A stretch of 49,909 nucleotides of DNA, taken from the NCBI GenBank assembly GCA_938023735.1, contig CALJDK010000092.1:1-49909 (forward strand), written 5' to 3'. The translations under genes were made by a program, and so were the position numbers. Every line of letters begins with the position of its first letter. The stretch's first letter is position 1. The notes under the pieces were generated by a model. It had not been told where the DNA came from. It worked only from the letters and a program-made list of their open reading frames with translations, and did not search any database. The DNA is from an uncultured Acidimicrobiales bacterium. GTDB taxonomy: Bacteria; Actinomycetota; Acidimicrobiia; Acidimicrobiales; SHLQ01. Shown here in pieces: positions 17,958 to 24,434 of the stretch.

Positions 17958-18640
17958 CTGAACTTGAAATTGACTACTGCGGCGACATCACCGAACTTGC
18001 CGAAGGCGATGCGCTGGAGTTTGGCCGAGGTGCCGATCTCGATATCGACGAGAACAAGTTCCTCCACCGAAGGTTGGGTCGGATCTTTGAGCGCGGGGGC
18101 CAATGGTGGCTCGCCAACCTCGGACGGTCGATTCCAATCACCGTGCACGACCGCACGTCGCGATCCGAAGCAACCGTCGCACCGGGCACCGAGTTTCTTC
18201 TGGTCTACACCGATGCGGTACTTCGGTTCTCCGCCGGGCCTACCACCTACGAAATCGATGTCCGTCAGCCACAACCCCGCGTCGCGCGCGACCTCGACCA
18301 GGGCGTCCCCACCGACACCATCACGGTCTCCGATCTACCGCTCACCGTCGACCAGAGACTTCTCATCGTTGTGTTGGCCGAGCCAACCCTGGCCGACCCG
18401 GTCGCAAAGTTCCGCCTACCTACCAATCGGGAAGCCGCACATCGACTCGACTGGAAGATCACCAAGTTCAATCGCAAGCTCGACAACGTCTGCGACAAGC
18501 TCGCCAAACGCGGCGTTACCGGATTGCATAGCGGCGGGGGAGCAGTGGCTTCTGACCGGCGAACCCGTCTTGTCCAATATGCGATCGAAACCGGACTTGT
18601 TACTTCTGCTGACCTCGAACTTCTTCCACCAGTCTCGTGA
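17954..18640 (+). CDS. degenerate FHA-domain protein with helical C-terminal domain
   Basis: This 228-residue protein starts within the stop of the giant Ig gene (ATGA). The N-terminal 100 residues have an FHA-like layout: DALEFGRGADLDID, LHRRLGRIFERGGQWWLANLG, then TSRSEATVAPGTEFLLVYTDAVLRF. The first Gly-Arg is kept, but the Ser-x-x-His and Asn-Gly marks of phosphothreonine binders are changed. The C-terminal half (LDWKITKFNRKLDNVCDKLAKRG, then TRLVQYAIETGLVTSADLELL) looks like a winged-helix or similar helical domain. It may read the phosphorylation state set by the cluster kinase, or bind DNA; both are inference. Confidence 0.72.
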   Translation: MTELEIDYCGDITELAEGDALEFGRGADLDIDENKFLHRRLGRIFERGGQWWLANLGRSIPITVHDRTSRSEATVAPGTEFLLVYTDAVLRFSAGPTTYEIDVRQPQPRVARDLDQGVPTDTITVSDLPLTVDQRLLIVVLAEPTLADPVAKFRLPTNREAAHRLDWKITKFNRKLDNVCDKLAKRGVTGLHSGGGAVASDRRTRLVQYAIETGLVTSADLELLPPVS

Positions 18641-18712
18641 CCAGCGGGGATTTCCTGTCACAGCATTGGCCGACAATTACGGACGCGGGTTCGACCATGA
18701 GGAGCGTTAACC

Positions 18713-19483
18713 GTGGCGGTCTATGACCCAGATACAACCGACCCAACGTTCCGTTGTGAAGAGAACCCGACGCAGGACGATTGGGTTGTTGGTGCCGCGT
18801 CGTCAATCGGCATGTCTCGAACCGAGAACGAAGACGCGTGCTGGGCCGATCCGGCCCGAGGGTTTGCGGTCGCCGATGGTATCGGAGGTAATCCCGGTGG
18901 CCGGCTTGCCGCCACCACAGCTATCGAATCTTTCGCCGCAAGTCTCGAACCACAATCCAGCATGGGCGATGCCCTCACGGCTGCCGCGGGCGCATACAAA
19001 GACGTCCTGGCCGCACGCGACGCCGCCGGATTGCATCGCGCCGGAACCACGTTCGTTGCCATGACCGCAACCAAGCTCGCGACCTGCACCGTTGTGTGGT
19101 GTGGCGATTCGCGCCTCTACCGATTTCGAGACGGTGGTTTCGAGTTGATGACCGTCGATCATTCGGTAGCCAACGAACTTCATGCCGACTCCGGTCTCAC
19201 AGCATCGAGTCCGGTGCTCGACGGCGTGCCGATGGGAGCTCTCACTCGGTATCTCGGCGTCGACGGTGGCTTCGAACCCGATATTCGGGTCCTGATTCCT
19301 CAGGCCGGCGACCGGTATCTGCTGTGTAGCGACGGCGTGCACGGTCAGCTTTCGGCCCGCGTGATGGGCGATGTTCTGGCCTCGAGTACCTGCCTTGGAG
19401 CGGCCAAAGCCCTCGTGGGTCTGGCCGACCTTGCGGGCGGTCGCGACAATGCCACCGCTGTGGTTGCCGAGGCGCTCGGATAA
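18713..19483 (+). CDS. PP2C-family serine/threonine phosphatase
   Basis: GTG at 18713 follows a GAGGAG ribosome site. The 256-residue product has the PP2C motifs in order: SRTENEDACWAD, VADGIGGNPGG, VWCGDSRLYRFRDGGF, LLCSDGVHGQLS and GGRDNATAVV. All the metal-binding aspartates I can place (DGxGG, SDG, DN) are present, so it should be active. It is soluble, with no membrane helix. It lies after the giant Ig protein and FHA-like genes and before the sigma-like gene. It probably reverses phosphorylation by the kinase at 8.6-10.1 kb, as PstP does for PknB-type kinases. Confidence 0.94.
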   Translation: MAVYDPDTTDPTFRCEENPTQDDWVVGAASSIGMSRTENEDACWADPARGFAVADGIGGNPGGRLAATTAIESFAASLEPQSSMGDALTAAAGAYKDVLAARDAAGLHRAGTTFVAMTATKLATCTVVWCGDSRLYRFRDGGFELMTVDHSVANELHADSGLTASSPVLDGVPMGALTRYLGVDGGFEPDIRVLIPQAGDRYLLCSDGVHGQLSARVMGDVLASSTCLGAAKALVGLADLAGGRDNATAVVAEALG

Positions 19484-19508
19484 CAGCTCTGACCTGCTGT
19501 TTTGCGGC

Positions 19509-19558
19509 GGGTTGGTCGGGATGGGTCACCGTGGGGACGCATGGGGACCCATCCCCAT
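19509..19558. promoter_or_regulatory. two-part palindromic element, copy 2 (upstream of the sigma-like gene)
   Basis: GGGTTGGTCGGG (19509-19520) is followed by the palindrome ATGGGGA-ccca-TCCCCAT (19541-19558). It differs from the copy at 12029-12046 at one base of 18. The 12-nt block is identical and lies 32 nt ahead of the palindrome, against 31 nt in copy 1. The element ends 35 nt before the ATG at 19593. It probably controls the sigma-like gene and links it to the giant Ig gene. Confidence 0.68.
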
Positions 19559-19592
19559 TTCGAGAATGGGTTGTCGCCGTCACGATAGAGGC

Positions 19593-20363
19593 ATGGGACA
19601 ACTGTCAATGTCTGCCGAAGAGCGGATCGAACTCACCAACTGCATGGCCGAAATGGCATCGGGCGATATCGACGCCTTCTTCCGTTTCCGCGAACAGTGG
19701 GGCGCCCGAGTCGCCGGCGTCGTAAAGGGCATGGCCCGCTCGATGGGCCGCAGCGATGTCGTTTCCGATCCTGATGAGCTCGATGGTCTCGTCACCGACG
19801 CTTGTCTGGTTCTTCGTGACCGGGCGGCTGGTTGGTCCCCTGATGGGGCGTTGCCTTGGACGTGGGCCCGTTCGGCGCTCTGGGCCGAGGTCTACCGATT
19901 TGTCGGACACCGTCAGGTTGAACTTCTCGACGAGGTGGCGATGGCCCCGTCCGGTGCCGGTTGGTACGTCGGGCAATCTCCCAGCTCGAGTCGCAGCGCT
20001 GGCCGCAACTCCTCATCGGCGTCCTCAAACTCGATTTCTGATTCCGTCGTCGACATTCGCGACGACAGCTTTGTTGCTCATACGGATGATCTCGACGATT
20101 TAGCGAGCGGTCACAACGACGTGCAGCTCGTGTTGGCAGCGATTTCGTCGACCGGTTCCGAGCGAGACCAAAAGGTCTTTCTCGAGTACCGGCTGCAGAC
20201 CGGCCTCGGCGATCCGTCTCCCTCCAATACGGTCGCCGAGGTAATGCAGCTTTCTCCTGCCAACGTTCGACAAATCTCAAAACGCTTCTTCGGCAAACTC
20301 TCCACCGTCCTCGACCAGCCTCAGTACGCCGATGTCAGGTCGGCCGCCATCTTCGCTGGCTAG
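19593..20363 (+). CDS. ECF-like sigma-70 family factor with Ser-rich insertion
   Basis: ATG 19593 is used; ATG 19608 is the alternative. The 256-residue protein has a region-2-like part (GDIDAFFRFREQWGARV, then DELDGLVTDACLVLRDR, then LPWTWARSALWAEVYRFVGHRQ) that follows the ECF layout. A serine-rich, low-complexity stretch (SPSSSRSAGRNSSSASSNS) comes next. The last part resembles region 4 (FLEYRLQTGLGD, NTVAEVMQLSPANVRQISKRFFGKLSTVL). It is longer than a usual ECF factor, and the match is recognisable but divergent. It sits after PP2C and behind the same palindromic element as the giant Ig gene, so it may direct that gene or itself. The Ser-rich link could be a target of the cluster kinase. 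Confidence 0.75.
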   Translation: MGQLSMSAEERIELTNCMAEMASGDIDAFFRFREQWGARVAGVVKGMARSMGRSDVVSDPDELDGLVTDACLVLRDRAAGWSPDGALPWTWARSALWAEVYRFVGHRQVELLDEVAMAPSGAGWYVGQSPSSSRSAGRNSSSASSNSISDSVVDIRDDSFVAHTDDLDDLASGHNDVQLVLAAISSTGSERDQKVFLEYRLQTGLGDPSPSNTVAEVMQLSPANVRQISKRFFGKLSTVLDQPQYADVRSAAIFAG

Positions 20364-20383
20364 CTCTCCCCTCCAACCCCCCA

Positions 20384-20416
20384 GGGGGGTGCACGCTCCC
20401 CCCACGTGCACCCCCC
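20384..20416 (+). promoter_or_regulatory. perfect 12-bp GC-rich hairpin upstream of a micropeptide
   Basis: GGGGGGTGCACG (20384-20395) and CGTGCACCCCCC (20405-20416) are perfect arms around a 9-nt, C-rich loop. The hairpin lies 20 nt after the sigma-like stop and 34 nt before the micropeptide start. It is followed by AAAATTCTC, not a T run, so it is not a standard intrinsic terminator. It may stabilise the RNA, attenuate transcription or modulate translation downstream. Confidence 0.55.
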
Positions 20417-20450
20417 AAAATTCTCAACCAACGTGAAACGGAGCTTCCCC

Positions 20451-20558
20451 ATGCACTTCACCTCTCACAATTCAGCCGTCGCAGTGCTCCTCGCACTCTG
20501 CACGGGAATCATCGCTGCCTTCATGAGCGCCGGGCGTGAACTCGCCAGCGAGTGGTGA
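20451..20558 (+). CDS. 35-residue membrane micropeptide
   Basis: ATG at 20451 follows GGAG at 7-nt spacing (ACGGAGCTTCCCC). The product is MHFTSHNSAVAVLLAL..., with one hydrophobic helix (AVAVLLALCTGIIAAFM) and a charged end. Its TGA stop (20556-20558) overlaps the GTG of the next gene as GTGA, which suggests coupled translation and supports the frame. It may be a small membrane partner of the downstream PGWW protein, or a leader peptide that controls it. No family is recognised. Confidence 0.6.
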   Translation: MHFTSHNSAVAVLLALCTGIIAAFMSAGRELASEW

Positions 20559-21121
20559 CTATCGAACAAGCTCCGAGCGTTCTAGATTCTGAATACGGTG
20601 TATCTACGACGGGCGAGAACCTGGAGCAGGTTGTGAGCGAACCCTTTGATCCCGACAAGACGACGATGTTCACCACCCCGAGCACCACGCCCCCCGGTCC
20701 GGGATGGTGGCTGGCCGACGATGGCGAGTGGTATCCGCCCGAAACTCCTCCGGCGAGCAAGTCGCCTGGTCCTGGGTATTGGATGGCCTCCGATGGCCGC
20801 TGGTATCCGCCAGGACAAGATGCCACCACCACGATTGAGCCGGTCCCCGCGCCCAATGCTTTTGCGTCCTGGCAGCCAGAACCTCAACCGCACGACCAGA
20901 TTGCGGGCGAGGGTCGAACGCCAAGAACAACCCAGTCTTCTCGCCCGCCATCAGCGGACGATGTCCGTTCGAAGTCCGCAAGCGAGTCGACCCCTCAGGC
21001 AGCCGCGGCGAGCAGAGCCGAACTCGACCTCGGGCCAACCTGGATAAAGGTCGTCGCCGTACTCCTAGTACTCGCCTTCGTGGCAGCGATCGCCCTAACC
21101 GCTCTAGACATAACGCTCTAG
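20555..21121 (+). CDS. PGWW-motif protein with C-terminal membrane helix
   Basis: GTG at 20555 overlaps the micropeptide stop; GTG 20552 is also in frame. The product has about 188 residues. It contains two copies of a tryptophan motif about 25 residues apart: PGPGWWLADDGEWYPPE and PGPGYWMASDGRWYPPG. I know this motif from many actinobacterial, especially acidimicrobial, membrane proteins, where it resembles the short DUF2510 module. A polar Ser/Pro/Gln linker follows, then a single C-terminal membrane helix (WIKVVAVLLVLAFVAAIALTALDITL) ending at the C terminus. The soluble part is therefore probably cytoplasmic. Function is unknown; position suggests a tail-anchored member of the kinase cluster. 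Confidence 0.78.
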   Translation: MTIEQAPSVLDSEYGVSTTGENLEQVVSEPFDPDKTTMFTTPSTTPPGPGWWLADDGEWYPPETPPASKSPGPGYWMASDGRWYPPGQDATTTIEPVPAPNAFASWQPEPQPHDQIAGEGRTPRTTQSSRPPSADDVRSKSASESTPQAAAASRAELDLGPTWIKVVAVLLVLAFVAAIALTALDITL

Positions 21122-21188
21122 GCCCCCACTACCCCCAACCAAGTGTAACGGTCACCCCGGGGTCAGACATGGTGTCAGACGTGGTGAG

Positions 21189-22835
21189 CTATTCGGGGAG
21201 CTGTAGCGGGGCTAGTTGGTCCCACTGGTCGCCGGGGCCGGGGTTCTCAGGGTGAGTTGATCCGCCGAAGTGGGCGGTGATTCCCCACACGGCGTTGAGG
21301 GCTGTCGAAACCGCACCGTCAGCCCAGCCTGGCGTCCACGACACGTCGTCGCCAGCCAGAAAGATGCCGCGATGTTGGGGGTCGAAATCGTCCTGGCGGA
21401 AGTGCGAGAACATTCGCCGGTTGTATCGGTAGTGGCCGGGAAGCGCGCCCTTGAAGGCGCCGAGAAAATTGGGGTCGGTCTCCCACGAGACGGTGATGGG
21501 TTCTCCGATGACATGGCTACGGATGTCGAGATCGGGGTAGATCTTCTCGAGCGTGTCAAGGGCGAGCCGAGCCCGTTCGTCGGCGCTCTTGGGAAGCACC
21601 TTCATCGCATCGCCCATCCATGCGTAGGTGAGGCACATCACCGCAGGCTTGTCGGGTCCGTTATCGAACAGGTAGGTGCCCCGGGTGTTGCGATCGGTGA
21701 GGGTCATGCCCATCACCCCGAAGCCGGTGGCCGGGTCGATGTCATTCCAGAACGGACGGTCGACCATCACAAAGGTCTTCGATGACTGCATGTATCGAGT
21801 GCGATCGAGCGCCATCCAGTGGCGTTGCGAGAACAGCGATTCGTCGACCTCGATGTTGGTGGTGAGGAGCCAACTTTGGGTGGTGTTGAGTACCGCCTCG
21901 AACGACTGCGCATTGCCGTGGCGGTCGGTAACGACGATTCGTTCACCATCGGGGTAGCGGTCGAGCGCCGCTACACCCGGTCGGGGGGCACCAGCATGAA
22001 GCGACGACAGCGATGTCCCGTCGGGCCAATGCGCGGCCTGGCTCAACGGCAGCTCCCACAGTTGGCGCACCACCTGCTCGGACCCGCCGACGATGAGATT
22101 CTGATTATCTTCGAAACCCGACATCACCACGCGAAGAATTTCGAGCATCGTGTTGGGAAAATCTGAATCCCAGCCGCCGGTGCCAAAACCAACCTGACCG
22201 AAGATCTCGCGGTGCCGAAAACTCAGGTTCGAGAACGACTCTGACGTGGCAAGGAAGTCATAGAAGGTACGGTCGTCCCACGCTTCGACAAGGTCGTTCC
22301 AGATGGCCTTGATGGCGGCGGTGTCGCCGGCCTCGAGGGCTGCGGTGATCTCGCTGAGACGTGCGCCTTCTTCAAGAGCGGTATCCCACGCACCGGCGAC
22401 CTCCCGGAATATCGGAGGAAGGTCGTCAAGGGTGCGAGCAAAAATCGGCTCGCCGGCAAGATCGACCACCGTGGTGCCAGCGGCTTCAGTAAGTGGGTTG
22501 GGGAACGGCCGAGTCTCTAACCCAAGAAGCGAAACGTAGTGGTTGAATGCCCGACCTGATTCGGGGAATCGCATGCCGCCGAGTTCGGCCACAACGTCGT
22601 TTGCGGTGCCGAAGCGTTCGGACCGCAAACGGCCGCCCATTCGGCCGGCCTCATAGATGATGGGCCGCAATCCGAGTCGGGCCAGTTCGTAGGCGGCCAC
22701 GACTCCCGAGATCCCCGCACCGATAACAGCAACTTCGGCGCCGTGGACATCGTCGGGGATCTTGCCGAGTCCGTCCGGGTGGGTTAGCCACCGCTGGTAA
22801 TCGAACGGAAAGTCAGGAAGAAGGCCAATGCTCAT
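21189..22835 (-). CDS. FAD-dependent amine oxidase (monoamine/L-amino acid oxidase family)
   Basis: The frame is open far upstream, but ATG 22835 fits: it overlaps the preceding thioesterase stop (ATGA), and the FAD domain begins soon after. The product has 548 residues. The dinucleotide-binding motif is VAVIGAGISGVVAAYELARLG followed by a Glu (YEAGRMGGR), and the C-terminal FAD segment is GIFLAGDDVSWTPGWADGAVSTAL. This layout fits flavin amine oxidases such as tryptophan 2-monooxygenase and L-amino acid oxidase, which oxidise amines or amino acids and release H2O2 and ammonia. The substrate is not predictable. No signal peptide is seen. It is the last gene of a three-gene, overlapping set. 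Confidence 0.9.
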   Translation of the reverse strand: MSIGLLPDFPFDYQRWLTHPDGLGKIPDDVHGAEVAVIGAGISGVVAAYELARLGLRPIIYEAGRMGGRLRSERFGTANDVVAELGGMRFPESGRAFNHYVSLLGLETRPFPNPLTEAAGTTVVDLAGEPIFARTLDDLPPIFREVAGAWDTALEEGARLSEITAALEAGDTAAIKAIWNDLVEAWDDRTFYDFLATSESFSNLSFRHREIFGQVGFGTGGWDSDFPNTMLEILRVVMSGFEDNQNLIVGGSEQVVRQLWELPLSQAAHWPDGTSLSSLHAGAPRPGVAALDRYPDGERIVVTDRHGNAQSFEAVLNTTQSWLLTTNIEVDESLFSQRHWMALDRTRYMQSSKTFVMVDRPFWNDIDPATGFGVMGMTLTDRNTRGTYLFDNGPDKPAVMCLTYAWMGDAMKVLPKSADERARLALDTLEKIYPDLDIRSHVIGEPITVSWETDPNFLGAFKGALPGHYRYNRRMFSHFRQDDFDPQHRGIFLAGDDVSWTPGWADGAVSTALNAVWGITAHFGGSTHPENPGPGDQWDQLAPLQLPE

Positions 22836-23725
22836 GATGCATCCGGCGGTGTGATCGGCGGCATCAACCGGGCCTCGGCACCCATTGCTTCGAGCGCGTC
22901 GACATCGACGATTTCGGTGTAGCGAGTCTGTCGACTCTGCATGAGGAGAACGCCGTCGGCCGACCAGATCTCGGCATCTTCGTCGACATAACCCCGACGA
23001 GCTTGGGCGCCCCGCAGCACAATCCGGACCGGCTCGCCGCCATCGATGACCGACGTTGGGAAGGGTTCGCGAAAGTAGGCGGTGAAGTCGAGGCTGCCGC
23101 CAACCTGCGGTTTGTCGAACCGGGTGTAGGCCAGAGGCACGCATCCGTCGGCGGCGAAGAAACCGAATCGCTCATCGGCGCCACCGCGCTGACGTAGCTT
23201 CATCCATCCGCCAGCCTCAGTAACCTCGGCGCCTTGCAACATGCCGCCAGCAACGGTTGACCAAACGTGGATGTGATCCATTGTTGGGGCGGGAATCGGG
23301 GACCGCTCGGGGAGTTCAGAAGGAATGGTGAGGTCGGGCGGTTCGGCAATGGTGAACTCTTGGCCGTCGCGGTCGCTGGCGAACATCGCGATACCCGTGG
23401 CCACGACCTTGCTCGGTTCTCCTTCGCTCGCGACGAACATCTTGAACGACAAGTTGGAGACCGTGCGGCCCGACCGGTCGACCGTTACCTCGACTCGAAG
23501 TCGGCCTTCCTGGACCCGGCGAAGGAAGTTGAGCGACAACGACCGTTCGCGGTGGGCGTCGTTGCTGACGCTGGCCCGACAGGCTTCGAGAGCCAGCGCC
23601 AGGACGTAACCGCCGAATTGGCCGTTCCAACCCCAGAAGGTTTGGTCGAGATCGCGCTCGAATATTCCGGGTTCAACCTCGGTAAGCGTAAGGAGGTCGT
23701 CGAAATGACTGGTTATGTCGGTCAA
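22832..23725 (-). CDS. acyl-CoA thioesterase, double hotdog (TesB-like)
   Basis: TTG at 23725 is preferred because it overlaps the endonuclease III stop (TTGA); the frame continues upstream to 23773 without a better start. The product has 297 residues. The N-terminal hotdog segment is TFWGWNGQFGGYVLALALEACRAS, with RSLSLNFLRRVQEGRLRVEVTVDRSGRTVSN. The C-terminal hotdog has GGSLDFTAYFREPFPTS and DAEIWSADGVLLMQSRQTRY. TesB-like enzymes hydrolyse acyl-CoA to free acid and CoA. With the acyl-CoA synthetase at 24.4-26.1 kb, it suggests control of an acyl-CoA pool. Both its gene borders are 4-nt overlaps, so it is probably translated in a coupled series. Confidence 0.88.
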   Translation of the reverse strand: MTDITSHFDDLLTLTEVEPGIFERDLDQTFWGWNGQFGGYVLALALEACRASVSNDAHRERSLSLNFLRRVQEGRLRVEVTVDRSGRTVSNLSFKMFVASEGEPSKVVATGIAMFASDRDGQEFTIAEPPDLTIPSELPERSPIPAPTMDHIHVWSTVAGGMLQGAEVTEAGGWMKLRQRGGADERFGFFAADGCVPLAYTRFDKPQVGGSLDFTAYFREPFPTSVIDGGEPVRIVLRGAQARRGYVDEDAEIWSADGVLLMQSRQTRYTEIVDVDALEAMGAEARLMPPITPPDAS

Positions 23726-24369
23726 CGCCGAGCCTCTTCTGCGATTCGCTTCTTGCTGGCCGCCCAACTGCAAATGGGGCAGTCGAGCATGTCGTGATTT
23801 CGGGCGGGGCAGTACTCGCGACCGAAGTAGATGATCTGAAGGTGCCGGTCGTTCCAGGTCTCCTTCGGGAACACCGCCTTGAGATCCTTCTCGGTTTGGT
23901 CGACCTTGTCGCTGCGAGTGAGACCCCAGCGAGAGGCCAATCGCAGAATGTGCGTGTCGACCGGAAACGCTGGCACATCGAACGATTCGGCCATCACCAC
24001 GCTGGCGGTTTTGTGACCGACGCCGGCAAGGGATTCGAGAAACTTCCAGTCAGGGCGGATTTCGCCGCCGTCTTCGAGGATCTGGTGAGCCATGGTCGAC
24101 AGGTTGCGAGCCTTGGTTGGCGCCAACCCAACCTGCTTGATGAGTTCGAGAATCTCGTCGGGGTGAAGCGACGCCATTTTCTCGGGCGTACCGCCCTTCG
24201 CGAAGAGCGCTGGGGTGACCTGGTTGACCTTTTTGTCGGTGGTTTGCGCCGAAAGCGCCACCGCCACGGTGAGGGTGTACGGGTCGGTGTGATCGAGAGG
24301 ACACGGCGGGTCCGGGTACAGATCCTCAAGTATCTCGCCGATTCGTTCGGCTTTCTCTGAGCGTCGCAT
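23722..24369 (-). CDS. nth: endonuclease III (DNA glycosylase/AP lyase)
   Basis: The 215-residue length is normal. The helix-hairpin-helix with the catalytic lysine is LAGVGHKTASVV, and the catalytic aspartate lies in FPVDTHILRLASRWGL. The enzyme removes oxidised pyrimidines and nicks abasic sites in base-excision repair. The C-terminal cluster region is unusual. E. coli Nth has Cys-x6-Cys-x2-Cys-x5-Cys, but here I see only Cys-x9-Cys-x2-Cys (CPARNHDMLDCPIC) and no later cysteine. The 4Fe-4S cluster may be absent or bound differently. It is the first gene of the set with thioesterase and amine oxidase. Confidence 0.93.
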   Translation of the reverse strand: MRRSEKAERIGEILEDLYPDPPCPLDHTDPYTLTVAVALSAQTTDKKVNQVTPALFAKGGTPEKMASLHPDEILELIKQVGLAPTKARNLSTMAHQILEDGGEIRPDWKFLESLAGVGHKTASVVMAESFDVPAFPVDTHILRLASRWGLTRSDKVDQTEKDLKAVFPKETWNDRHLQIIYFGREYCPARNHDMLDCPICSWAASKKRIAEEARR

Positions 24370-24434
24370 TGCCGAACACTACCCGTGGTAGTCAGCCATG
24401 CCCGATCTTCATGGCGCTGCTAGAAAGTACGGCT

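Noticed and set aside
20384..20416. Intrinsic terminator after the sigma-like gene
   Set aside because: The stem is strong but is followed by AAAATTCTC, not a T run; listed as a regulatory hairpin instead.
21101..21121. GCTCTAG duplicated at the PGWW protein stop, as another stop-codon repeat
   Set aside because: Only 7-10 matching bases; not distinguishable from chance, so left out of the repeat list.
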